Positions 32,768 through 41,399 of a stretch of 64,000 nucleotides of DNA are shown here, in pieces. Position numbers and translations under genes: made by a program. The notes beneath the pieces were generated by a model that saw nothing but the letters and a program-made list of their open reading frames with translations, ran no database searches and had not been told where the DNA came from. The DNA lies in contig JBOHRL010000094.1 of assembly GCA_050732695.1 (NCBI GenBank), forward strand, positions 62,001 to 126,000, read 5' to 3'. The DNA comes from JBFFZF01 sp050732695. GTDB taxonomy: Bacteria; Gemmatimonadota; Gemmatimonadetes; Longimicrobiales; RSA9. Positions within the stretch are counted from its first letter, which is position 1; the number at the start of each line of letters is the position of its first letter.

Positions 32768-33655
32768 TCACGCTTGCGTCCGTGCGATGGCGTTTCGAAC
32801 GCCGCCGGCGTATCCCTCGCCGAAGAGATTCACGTGCACGAGCAGGTAGTACAGCTGATACGCGTTGCGGCGACCGACCCGTGAGCCACCGGCGAGCGGC
32901 CACGCCTCCGCATACGCATCGAAGAACGCGCGATCGAATCCACCGAACAGCGCGGCCATCGCGAGATCGACTTCGCGGTGGCCGTACGCGCTGCATGGGT
33001 CGACGAGCGCGGCTTCGCCGCTCGTCATGATGTGGATGTTGCCGCTCCACAGATCGCCGTGCAGCAGTGAAGGCCCGTCCATATCACCGGCGGCAAGCAG
33101 TGCATCGAGGCCGGCAAGCATTCGATCGAACGCGCGCTCGTCCTTCGCGTCGAAGTACCCCGCCTGACGCGCGCGCGTCCACTGCGGCAGCAACCGCTGC
33201 TCGCGCCAGAAGTCAGGCCAATGCGCATGATGGCGGTTCGATTGCGGCAGAGAACCAATGAAGTTTCCTGCCGCCCAGCCGAACTGCCTGCCCTGCGTCC
33301 GGTGCAGCGCGGCAACCTTGCGGCCAAGGGCGGCCCATGTATCGTCGCGTGCCCTTCCCGGTTCGAGCCATTCCAGCAGCAGCCAATGTGGGCCCACGCC
33401 GAGAACCGCGGGCGTGCGCACCGCATTGGCTTTCGCCAGCTCGCGCAACGAGCGCGCCTCTTCGGCAAAGAACGTCTCCGGCGACTGACCGCTCGCATCC
33501 CACTTCAGAAAAAGAGACTCACCATGACCGAGTTCGATGCGTGCAGCCGGACTGATGCACCCACCACCAACCGGACGAACGGCTGCAATCCGCGCGCTGT
33601 CCGGTGTAGTGAGTGTTGCTTCGACTTCGCTGCGAATCGATGCCGGCAGATTCAC
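32768..33655 (-). CDS. Fructosamine kinase family protein
   Basis: This 295-residue cytoplasmic kinase should phosphorylate ketosamines (fructosamine or ribulosamine adducts on proteins or amino acids), leading to deglycation. Family landmarks include 'VRPVGGGCISPAARIELG', 'LFLKWD' (ATP-binding Lys), 'FGWAAGNFIGSLPQSN', 'LLHGDLWSGN' (catalytic loop Asp) and 'ALVDPCSAYGHREVDLAM' (metal Asp). The gene begins 32 bases after the permease stop on the same strand and may be the last gene of that operon. Confidence 0.93.
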   Translation of the reverse strand: MNLPASIRSEVEATLTTPDSARIAAVRPVGGGCISPAARIELGHGESLFLKWDASGQSPETFFAEEARSLRELAKANAVRTPAVLGVGPHWLLLEWLEPGRARDDTWAALGRKVAALHRTQGRQFGWAAGNFIGSLPQSNRHHAHWPDFWREQRLLPQWTRARQAGYFDAKDERAFDRMLAGLDALLAAGDMDGPSLLHGDLWSGNIHIMTSGEAALVDPCSAYGHREVDLAMAALFGGFDRAFFDAYAEAWPLAGGSRVGRRNAYQLYYLLVHVNLFGEGYAGGVRNAIARTQA

Positions 33656-33687
33656 ATCTCATACCATCGATGCATGCACATTGCCGG

Positions 33688-34851
33688 CTATCCGCGACGC
33701 AACCCCGCCGCGATCGCACCCCGCGCTGCATGCCACGCCGGCAGCAGCCCACCGACGAAGCCCATGACGAGTGCGAATGCAATGCCAGCCACGAGACTCA
33801 TCGGTGTGACACGGAACGCGAACGTCACCTCGCCGAACGACTGCCAGTTTGTCGTACTTGTCTGAATCCCGTTGATCGGAAGGGAGAACAAACAGCCGAG
33901 CAGTCCGCCAGCAAGCGCAACCAGCAGCGATTCCACGAGGAACGAAGCCATGACACTGCGGCGCCGGAACCCGAGCGTCATGAGCAGTGCAATCTCGCGG
34001 CCACGTGAGGCGACCATTGCATCCATCGTGTTGATGGCACCGAACACGGCACCAAAGGCCATGATCGCTGTGACGAAAATGGCGACGAAGCGGAGTACGG
34101 TGGTGAGGAACGCCGCCTGGTCCGCAAAGAACTGCGATTCGCGCTCGACTTCGACCTGAAGCCGCGGGTCGCCTTCGATCCTTGCCTCGAGACGGCTGAA
34201 GGTCGACGAATCGGCAAGCCGCATCACCATCGATTGATAGCCCGGCGTTCGGAACGTACTGAGGAGTGTTTCGTTGTCGCCCCAGACCTCTGATTCGAAC
34301 GCGTTGCCGCCCGCCTCGAAGTGCCCGACGACAGCGAAGTCCTGCTGCCCGAAGCGCATCCTGTCGCCGATGTTCGTGTCCCGCATGCGCCCTACGAACC
34401 CGTTGCCGACGATGATCTCGGGCCGGCCCGGCTCGAACATGCGGCCTTCGACGATGCGGATCCGATCGCGTATGGCCGTTGCCTCGGGTCCGACACCGCG
34501 CACCGGCATGTTCGTCTCCGTGCCGTTGAGACGCGGCTTCGCGACGACGACGTACAGGTCAGTGCTGGCCATGGGCCGGCCGTCGGGCAGCTTGGCGATC
34601 TCCGGATAACTGCGCAGTATCGCTGCGTGATCGCGGCCGATGCCGCTCGAGATCTCGGAGGTCGCGCCTTTGCGCAGGACCAGCACGTTGTCCGGCCTGC
34701 CCGTCGAGACAAGTGCGGCCCGGAACCCGTTCGCGAGCGCGAGCATGCCGATGAACGTGAGCACGACGAACGCGATGCCGAGTGCGGTCGCGAGCGTCGT
34801 GCCGGGACGCCTGATCAGACTCCGGATGTTGTAGATGAGCGGGATCTTCAT
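33688..34851 (-). CDS. ABC transporter permease, FtsX/MacB type (second permease)
   Basis: This 387-residue permease begins with a span ('TLATALGIAFVVLTFIGMLA') and has a large periplasmic domain. Three C-terminal spans include 'RFVAIFVTAIMAFGAVFGAI' and 'FLVESLLVALAGGLLGCLFS', matching the FtsX domain. The ATG overlaps the stop of the upstream permease gene (ATGA). The pair presumably forms a heterodimer served by the ATPase encoded upstream. Export of a small molecule or lipoprotein is possible; the substrate is unknown. Confidence 0.9.
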   Translation of the reverse strand: MKIPLIYNIRSLIRRPGTTLATALGIAFVVLTFIGMLALANGFRAALVSTGRPDNVLVLRKGATSEISSGIGRDHAAILRSYPEIAKLPDGRPMASTDLYVVVAKPRLNGTETNMPVRGVGPEATAIRDRIRIVEGRMFEPGRPEIIVGNGFVGRMRDTNIGDRMRFGQQDFAVVGHFEAGGNAFESEVWGDNETLLSTFRTPGYQSMVMRLADSSTFSRLEARIEGDPRLQVEVERESQFFADQAAFLTTVLRFVAIFVTAIMAFGAVFGAINTMDAMVASRGREIALLMTLGFRRRSVMASFLVESLLVALAGGLLGCLFSLPINGIQTSTTNWQSFGEVTFAFRVTPMSLVAGIAFALVMGFVGGLLPAWHAARGAIAAGLRRG

Positions 34852-35999
34852 GCGACGTACCTCAGTGCATCGACCACCCTGAGTCGCGCGGACTGCCACG
34901 CCGGCACGGCGCCGCTCACCACGGCGATCAGCAATGCAATGCCCGTTGCAATCGCGGCCGCAGGCAATGTCACGCGCAGGCCGGGTACGAACCCGCCGGC
35001 ATCGAAGTCTGCGAGGTTGAAGACGAGCAGCGCGCCGCCCAGGCCGACCACGAGGCCGAGTCCTGTTACGACGAACGCCTCCGAGAGTACCAGCTTCAAC
35101 ACATCGCGATCCGTGAAGCCGAGCGTCTTCAATACGGCGACTTCCGAGAAGCGCTCGCGCGCCGACATCGCCATGGTGTTGGCGGCGACCATCAGGATCG
35201 CGAACACGACGGCCAGGCCGATCGCGTTCAGGAAGAACCCAATGTTTCCGTACAGTCCGACGAAGGCGAGGTTGAAGGCCTGTTCGGTCTGTGTTCGTGT
35301 GGGTGATGCCGAGTTCTCGTAGCTGCGATCGATCGCCCGTGCGATGGCCGGCGCCGCCTGCGGGTCCGTCACGCCGAGCACGTACCAGCCCGCGATCGCG
35401 TCGTTGCCGCTCGCCCGCGCGATCTCATCGAAGTAGCGGTGATGAAAGACGAAGGACGTCTCGTCGAAGCCTTTCTTGCCGGCGTGGTACACGCCGCGGA
35501 TGTTGAACGTGTGCTCGCCCGGGAAGATGGTGCCGCGCAGCATCACAGTCTGCCCGACTCGCCAGCCGAATCGTTCCATTGTCCTCACGCCTGCGATCGC
35601 ACCGGTCCGGTCTGCCATGAACGCCTGCTTCTGATCCGCGGGCAGCACCATTTCCGGATACAGCGCGAGGTAGGTCTCGGCGTCGACGGCAAAATTGGCG
35701 AAGAAGTTGCGCGGATCCTGGTAGACACCGCCGAACCACGTCGCGTAACTGATCGCATTGACACCGTCCTGCCCGACCAGACGCGTGCGATACGCCTGTG
35801 GCAACGGGAACGTGATACCGAGCTTGTTCGAGACAATGAGGCGTGCCTCGCTGCCCACATCCCCGACCGTCTGCAACGTGCGCAGGAATGTACGCAGCGT
35901 CACGAAGAGAAACAGCGCGATGCCGAGGCCGAGCACGGTGAGGATCGTGCGGCGCAGATGGCGTCGCAGATTGGCTCTGACAATCGTGGCTCGCGTCAT
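34848..35999 (-). CDS. ABC transporter permease, FtsX/MacB type (first permease)
   Basis: This 383-residue permease has an N-terminal span ('TILTVLGLGIALFLFVTLRT'), a periplasmic MacB-PCD-like domain ('NIRGVYHAGKKGFDETSFVF') and a C-terminal FtsX domain ('VVFAILMVAANTMAMSARER', 'VAVLKTLGFTDRDVLKLVL'). The 'RERFSEVAVLKTLGF' coupling segment is the usual ATPase contact. It overlaps the ATPase gene upstream and the second permease downstream by 4 bases each, so the operon is tightly coupled. Confidence 0.92.
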   Translation of the reverse strand: MTRATIVRANLRRHLRRTILTVLGLGIALFLFVTLRTFLRTLQTVGDVGSEARLIVSNKLGITFPLPQAYRTRLVGQDGVNAISYATWFGGVYQDPRNFFANFAVDAETYLALYPEMVLPADQKQAFMADRTGAIAGVRTMERFGWRVGQTVMLRGTIFPGEHTFNIRGVYHAGKKGFDETSFVFHHRYFDEIARASGNDAIAGWYVLGVTDPQAAPAIARAIDRSYENSASPTRTQTEQAFNLAFVGLYGNIGFFLNAIGLAVVFAILMVAANTMAMSARERFSEVAVLKTLGFTDRDVLKLVLSEAFVVTGLGLVVGLGGALLVFNLADFDAGGFVPGLRVTLPAAAIATGIALLIAVVSGAVPAWQSARLRVVDALRYVA

Positions 36000-36718
36000 G
36001 GTGTGCCTCGCGATACACCTGCGGCAACACCCGCACTGCGCACTTGCTGCTCGAGCAATGCGCCTTTCTCGAGGTGAAGCGTTCGGCTCGCACGCTCGGC
36101 CGCGTGCGGATCGTGCGTCACCATGACAATTGTCTTACCGTACTCGGCGTTCAATCGAGTCAGCAGATCGAGGATTTCCGCGGCCGCCCTGCCATCTAGG
36201 TCGCCGGTCGGTTCATCGGCAAGAATCAGCGTCGGATCCGTCACGATCGCGCGCGCAATGCCGACGCGCTGCTCCTGGCCACCCGAGAGCTGTCGCGGGA
36301 AATGGTCCATTCGTTCTTCCAGACCGACAATGCGCATCGCCGTCTCCGCGTGTTCGCGCCGCTCCTTCTTGCGAAGCGATGTCAGGAGCAGCGGCAGCTC
36401 GACGTTCTGAAGGGCGGTCAACACGGGGATCAGATTGTAGAGCTGGAAAATGAATCCCACGTGCCTCGCCCGCCACGCGGCAAGCTGGCTCGCTTTCAGA
36501 CTGGTGATGCTCTCACCCGACACGCGGATGCTCCCCGACGTGGCCGTGTCGAGCCCCGCGAGCAGATTGAGCAGCGTCGTCTTGCCGCTGCCGGACGGTC
36601 CCATCAGAGCGAGGAACTCGCCCGCCTCGATCGCCAGATCGAGCCCCTCGAGCACCTTCAGCTGCTGGGTATCGCGGTGATATACCTTGCTGACGCCCTG
36701 GACTTCAACAAGTGCCAT
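35996..36718 (-). CDS. ABC transporter ATP-binding protein, MacB/LolD type
   Basis: This 240-residue ATPase has Walker A 'GPSGSGKTT', a Q-loop in 'VGFIFQLYNLIPVLTALQNV', the signature 'LSGGQEQRVGIARAI' (Gln-Glu variant of SGGQQQR), Walker B 'LILADEPTGDLD' and the H-loop 'VMVTHD'. This is the LolD/MacB group that drives FtsX-type permeases. The ATG overlaps the TAA of the adaptor gene (TAATG). The frame is open upstream, but the conserved protein starts at 36718. Confidence 0.95.
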   Translation of the reverse strand: MALVEVQGVSKVYHRDTQQLKVLEGLDLAIEAGEFLALMGPSGSGKTTLLNLLAGLDTATSGSIRVSGESITSLKASQLAAWRARHVGFIFQLYNLIPVLTALQNVELPLLLTSLRKKERREHAETAMRIVGLEERMDHFPRQLSGGQEQRVGIARAIVTDPTLILADEPTGDLDGRAAAEILDLLTRLNAEYGKTIVMVTHDPHAAERASRTLHLEKGALLEQQVRSAGVAAGVSRGTP

Positions 36719-37974
36719 TATCCGTTCTCCTGCGCATCGTTGTCTTCCGCGATCCGGACGCGTGCGCCATCCCTGAGTTCGGCCGCCGGATCGAGGATCA
36801 GTGTCTCGCCGCCGTCGAGGCCGGACCGGACCTCCCGCTCTCCGGCCATCACTGGACCTGCTTCGATGGTGCGACGGCTGGCGCGGCCGTCGATCACGAC
36901 CCATACGACATCCTGCCCGCCCTCGCTGCGAACCGCGGCGGCAGGTACGTAGACGCGCGCCGGCAACTCGGCACCCGACGCCGGCTCGCCTTCCTTCTCG
37001 AGAAACACGACACGCGCTCCCATCTCGGGCAGAATGCGAGCGTCTTCACTGTCAATCGCTACGCGGACCAGCACGGTCGCCTTCTGCCGGTCCGCGGTGG
37101 GCATGATCTGTCGCACGTGAGCGGGGAACTGATCCGCCGGATACGCATCGAGTACGACTTCAGCCGGCTGATCATCGCGGACCTGTGCGATGTACGCCTC
37201 GTTCACGTCCACTTCGACTTCCAACGTCGAGAGATCCGCCATCGTGACAACCGCGCCGCGCGTCAGGCCACCGCCCGCCACCGCCGGCGCCACGACTTCG
37301 CCGACTTCCGCGTCCTTGCGCAGGATCGTGCCGGCAAAGGGCGCGCGGATGATGGTGTTGTCGAGGTTGGCGCGCGCGCCGGCGTGGCGCTGCCGGGCCG
37401 CCTCGAGACTCGCCGACGCCGCGCCCAGTTTCGCGCGTGCCACCTGGACGGCGGTCCTCGCGTCCTCGAGCGACTGCTCCGAGACCAGTGAATCGAGGGC
37501 GATGGCTCGCTCGAGCGCCCGTTCCGCCTGCGTCATGCCGGCTTCCGCCTCATGCTGTGCCGCCTCGGCTGCCAGCGTTTCGGCAGCGGCCGTGCGGACC
37601 GCGGCCTCGTATTCCGCTGCCTCGAGCCGCGCGATCACGGCACCTATGGCGACCCGGTCCCCCTCCTCGACACCCAGGAACTCGAGCCGGCCGGGCACTT
37701 TCGACGAGACGGATGCCTTCGTCCTCGCGACGACGTAGCCGTTCGCTGTGAGCCCGCCGCCGGACCCCGACTGGCCGCCGCGGACCGCGGCCGTGGCCAC
37801 GCGGACCTCGGGGCCTCGCCGACTCGCCATGAAGAAGGCGATGCTCAACGCGGCCGCAACAGCCAGAACGGCCAGAGCAACAACCAGCCATGCGCGCGAG
37901 CGGCGCGAACGGCGAGGCTTCGCTGGCTCTTCGTGGCGAAACTGGAGCCGGGAAAGGTCGGCCGGATCAGGCAT
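36718..37974 (-). CDS. Periplasmic adaptor (membrane fusion protein), MacA-like
   Basis: This 418-residue protein has an N-terminal anchor ('AWLVVALAVLAVAAALSIAF'), a biotinyl-lipoyl-like half ('VSSKVPGRLEFLGVEEGDRV'), a long alpha-hairpin (residues ~150-240, Ala/Glu/Arg-rich), the second lipoyl half ('NTIIRAPFAGTILRKDAEVG') and beta-barrel and membrane-proximal domains. It would link the inner-membrane ABC pump to an outer-membrane channel. An outer-membrane factor gene is not adjacent. The start at 37974 is 11 bases after the phosphatase stop. Confidence 0.92.
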   Translation of the reverse strand: MPDPADLSRLQFRHEEPAKPRRSRRSRAWLVVALAVLAVAAALSIAFFMASRRGPEVRVATAAVRGGQSGSGGGLTANGYVVARTKASVSSKVPGRLEFLGVEEGDRVAIGAVIARLEAAEYEAAVRTAAAETLAAEAAQHEAEAGMTQAERALERAIALDSLVSEQSLEDARTAVQVARAKLGAASASLEAARQRHAGARANLDNTIIRAPFAGTILRKDAEVGEVVAPAVAGGGLTRGAVVTMADLSTLEVEVDVNEAYIAQVRDDQPAEVVLDAYPADQFPAHVRQIMPTADRQKATVLVRVAIDSEDARILPEMGARVVFLEKEGEPASGAELPARVYVPAAAVRSEGGQDVVWVVIDGRASRRTIEAGPVMAGEREVRSGLDGGETLILDPAAELRDGARVRIAEDNDAQENG

Positions 37975-37985
37975 CTGTTTGTGGA

Positions 37986-38483
37986 TCAGATTCCGCGTTC
38001 GGCCCGGATGTGCTCGAGCAGGCCTCCGCACGCCCGCTCGAGAAGCTCGTGCACATTCTCGAACCCCCGTGGTCCGCCGTAGTAGGGGTCAGGTACGGCC
38101 GCCTCCGCCCACGCCTCCGGATCGAACGACCGCAGCAGGCGGATGTTCGCGCGCTGGCCAGGATCGAGCATGCGCAGCTTCGTGAGATTGTCGCGGTCCA
38201 TGGCAAGGACATACTCGAACTTCTCCAGGTCCTTGCGCGTCACCTGCCGCGATGTGCCTTCAACCACGACACCCCTCTTACGCGCGGTCTCGACCGTTCG
38301 TTGATCGGGACCGTCCCCGTTGTGGTAACCGGACGTGCCCGCCGAGTCGATCGAGAAGTGCTGGTCCAGGCCGGCCTTGTGAACGAGGTCCCGGAAAATG
38401 GCTTCGGCGAGCGGAGAACGGCAGATGTTGCCGAGGCATACGAACAGCACGCCCAGTCCGTTCTTGTGTCTGGTCTTTCCCAT
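37986..38483 (-). CDS. Low-molecular-weight protein tyrosine phosphatase
   Basis: This 165-residue enzyme has the P-loop 'VCLGNICRSPLAEA', a C-x5-R motif with nucleophile Cys16 and Arg22. The general-acid loop is near the C-terminus ('AVPDPYYGGPRGFENV'). 'SIDSAGTSGYHNGDGPDQRT' and 'VLAMDRDNLTKL' are typical of the family. Such enzymes dephosphorylate tyrosine kinases controlling polysaccharide export, or other small targets. A GTG at 38510 is an alternative start. It is the first gene of the efflux operon, which is unusual. Confidence 0.93.
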   Translation of the reverse strand: MGKTRHKNGLGVLFVCLGNICRSPLAEAIFRDLVHKAGLDQHFSIDSAGTSGYHNGDGPDQRTVETARKRGVVVEGTSRQVTRKDLEKFEYVLAMDRDNLTKLRMLDPGQRANIRLLRSFDPEAWAEAAVPDPYYGGPRGFENVHELLERACGGLLEHIRAERGI

Positions 38484-38685
38484 CCGACCGTTCGATTGAA
38501 CGACATTCACGTCTTGAAAGCGGATTCAATCCGATGACGCATCTTATGGGCCGCACCAGTCGAGCGGTAGACGGGACCCCCATCTGGATGAATGAGGTCC
38601 CTGCCGCGTAATCTCATGGGGATCAACGAACGGCGGGCCGGCGGCACGACACGTTCAATGGACCCGCCCCGGAGCGTGGCGCATG

Positions 38686-41223
38686 TCACGGCCGAAACAC
38701 GATTTCGACCCGCACCTCCTCGTCCAACCTGACCTCGACTGTCGTATGCACATCGTGCGCGGTCGCGCCGAGCTCCGCAGGCTCGACCTGCCCGTTCACC
38801 CGGACCGTGGCGATACGCACGCCGGACGGCAGTGCGGGCGAGATTCTCGCCATCAGCGGATCGCCGGGCCCCCGGCGCCGCACGTGGATCGTCATGCGGC
38901 CATCGGACTGCGTCATCTCGATGCTCAACCGGTTTGCGCCAACGCGGAAGTTGTCGACCTCGACGCGGTCCCATTCGACGGGAAGGTGCGGTGCGATGGT
39001 GACAACGCGGCCGGGTGCGTCCGCCTCGAGACCGAGCAGCCCGCGCACGACCGGTGACACGAGCATCGACGTCGCGAAGAACTGCTGCGGCACCGCCGTA
39101 TCGAGCGGACGGTAGAACGCGCCCGACATGAGTTCCGGGTTCCGGCCCAGCGCGAAGTCGAACGTGGTCCCCGCCACGGCACGCACGAGACGAAGCCCAT
39201 CATCAGCGCGATGGTAACGGTAGTGCGCGAGCGCAGCGAACCCGGTGACGAACGGCCAGACGGTCCCGTTGTTGTAGTGCAGCGGATCGTAGAGCGGATG
39301 CTCGCGCGAGAGCATGCGCGTCCCCCAGTCCGTCGTAATCTCCGCTGACGCGATGCGCGCGAGCATGCGATCTGCACGTTCGGGATCCAGCAATCCGAAC
39401 GTCATGGCTGTGGCCGGCCAGACAGTCAGCGCATCGTTCGTACGGACGCTGCGCTGTGGGTTCGTGCCGCTCTCGAAGCCACCGGCTTCGCGCTCTCGCG
39501 CACCGACTCCGCGCCCGCGGGCGCGGGCTCCGTCCGCACCCGCTCGGGCCTCTCGCCCCGGAGCGCCGCCCGGTGATGGCGCGGCCTGGAGCAGCGCGAA
39601 GGCGTAGATCCCGGAGGCCTCGAGCCAGAAGTCGCGTTCCAGTGTCTCGCGAGCGAGATCGTAGGTACGGGCCGCGTCGCGTTCGGTTTCGCGATCGCCG
39701 CGAGCGGCCGCCATGTCACGCAGGCCCGCGAGTGACGCCGTCCACACGCCCGCGAGGTACACATCCGTCCACAGCGACTCGCCGAGGCCGCCGACCTCGA
39801 TCGCGCCCGCGCCTGCGCTCGGGTTCTCCATCAGGCCATCGCCATCCGTGTCCGTCGAGAGCGACCAGCGAAATGCGGTCACGATGCGCGGCCACATGCT
39901 GGCGAGAAACGCGTCGTCGCCCGATGCCTTCCAGTACTCGTAACATGCCTGTATCCAGAACGGCGTGGTATCGCCATGAAAGAACGTGTACGGGTAGTCG
40001 GTAAACCAGGGAAGGCGTCCCGCTGACTGCGAGATCTCGTGCGTGATCTTGCCATCCTCGCGCTGGTAGCGGGCGAGGAACTCGAGCCCGGTTCGCACAA
40101 GATCGAACTGGCCGAGGCCATCCATCGCGAACGAGTTGATGGCCGCATCGCCACCAAAGAACCAGCCGAAGCCGGGCCGGAAATTGCCGCTGCCCGCACG
40201 TCCGAATCCGGCGACGAGGCCGCATCCCAGATCGGGATTGCAGACGAGCTGCTGGTCGAGATTCACCTTCGCCCACTCGAAGGCGAGATCGAGTCGCGGA
40301 TCCGGGGTCCGGATGCTGAGCTGATCCTCGCGCACAACGCGATAGTGCTCGACCTTCTCGCGCCACAGGGCTTCCGCGTCGGCGAGCAGCCGATCGTACG
40401 TTGCAGCAACCGAATCACGCGCTGCCGTGGCACCGCCCGCAATCACGATCGGGATGAACTCCGTCTCTGTCCTCGCCGGATCGAAGCGGAGCGTGAATTG
40501 TGAGGGAATCGTCGGCGCATCGTGCGCGGCGTGCGTCGTGCCATCGCTCGCGAACGGCGAGCCGATGAAGGCGTTGTACAACCGGACGCCGCCCTGCGAA
40601 AGCAGGAAGCGATGATCCGCATCCTGCCACGTGATGTAGCCGCCGCCGAAACTGCCCGGCCACGCGAGATTGAAGTCCGCGTGCATCTGAACGAGAACAT
40701 CGAGCGGCCGGACCGTCTCGACGTCGAGCAGGATGATCGCGCCCGGCTCCTCCAGCGGAACCAGGATGTGTTGTCGCACGGTGAAGGTGGGATGCCGGTA
40801 TACGATGCTCAGCCCTTCCGGCCGGACAATGACATCGCGTGCGACACTGGCCCCGTCGATGGGTGTATCGTACTCCGGAATTCGAAACGCGAGGCGCAGG
40901 TCGCGAACCAGCTTGAGCGGCCAGACCCATACCTCGAAAGTGCCACTCTCATCACCGAAAAGCGCTGCGCGCCGGCCCATGTCCGCGACGTACGCTCCGG
41001 CCCGGGCCGGGCCGCTCAGCGCAATCGTCGATGGCAATCGCCCCGCCGGCACGTGTACGGCGGCCGCAATGGCCAACGAATCGCCGGCATCGATCGGGAA
41101 CCGCGCCACACCCTGGCCAGCCGCAGGGACTGCACCGGCCAGGGCTGCAAGAACCATCACAGACCGCCGCAGACTCGCGTTCACGGCGGCGTACGTGCCG
41201 GAAGTGCGTATACCCGTCATCAT
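38686..41223 (-). CDS. Secreted six-hairpin glycosidase (amylo-alpha-1,6-glucosidase-like)
   Basis: This 845-residue protein has an N-terminal signal ('SVMVLAALAGAVPAAGQ'). An N-terminal beta-sandwich region precedes an (alpha/alpha)6-barrel: 'FGWFFGGDAAINSFAMDGLG', 'LARYQREDGKITHEISQSAG', 'DGLMENPSAGAGAIEVGG', 'EHPLYDPLHYNNGTVWPFVT'. The acidic residues of 'GGDAAINS' and 'YNNGTVWPF' resemble the catalytic face of the GH15/GH63/amylo-1,6-glucosidase clan. A ~38-residue Ala/Arg/Gly-rich insertion sits near residue 570. It probably acts on alpha-linked oligosaccharides outside the cytoplasm; the substrate is uncertain. It is divergent from the M28 peptidase. Confidence 0.85.
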   Translation of the reverse strand: MMTGIRTSGTYAAVNASLRRSVMVLAALAGAVPAAGQGVARFPIDAGDSLAIAAAVHVPAGRLPSTIALSGPARAGAYVADMGRRAALFGDESGTFEVWVWPLKLVRDLRLAFRIPEYDTPIDGASVARDVIVRPEGLSIVYRHPTFTVRQHILVPLEEPGAIILLDVETVRPLDVLVQMHADFNLAWPGSFGGGYITWQDADHRFLLSQGGVRLYNAFIGSPFASDGTTHAAHDAPTIPSQFTLRFDPARTETEFIPIVIAGGATAARDSVAATYDRLLADAEALWREKVEHYRVVREDQLSIRTPDPRLDLAFEWAKVNLDQQLVCNPDLGCGLVAGFGRAGSGNFRPGFGWFFGGDAAINSFAMDGLGQFDLVRTGLEFLARYQREDGKITHEISQSAGRLPWFTDYPYTFFHGDTTPFWIQACYEYWKASGDDAFLASMWPRIVTAFRWSLSTDTDGDGLMENPSAGAGAIEVGGLGESLWTDVYLAGVWTASLAGLRDMAAARGDRETERDAARTYDLARETLERDFWLEASGIYAFALLQAAPSPGGAPGREARAGADGARARGRGVGAREREAGGFESGTNPQRSVRTNDALTVWPATAMTFGLLDPERADRMLARIASAEITTDWGTRMLSREHPLYDPLHYNNGTVWPFVTGFAALAHYRYHRADDGLRLVRAVAGTTFDFALGRNPELMSGAFYRPLDTAVPQQFFATSMLVSPVVRGLLGLEADAPGRVVTIAPHLPVEWDRVEVDNFRVGANRLSIEMTQSDGRMTIHVRRRGPGDPLMARISPALPSGVRIATVRVNGQVEPAELGATAHDVHTTVEVRLDEEVRVEIVFRP

Positions 41224-41399
41224 CGTGCGGCTGACCCGATCCCGGTCGCGAGAATTGGAACCCTGCCGATTCTAGCGCGGTACGCGCACGTGCCTCAAGG
41301 TCCGGACACCATCGACGGATGCTTCGATCCTCGTCGCGGCCTCCCCGAAACCGTGGCAGTGGCCCGGCGCGCCGGCCGACTCACCTGCTGCTGTGGACG

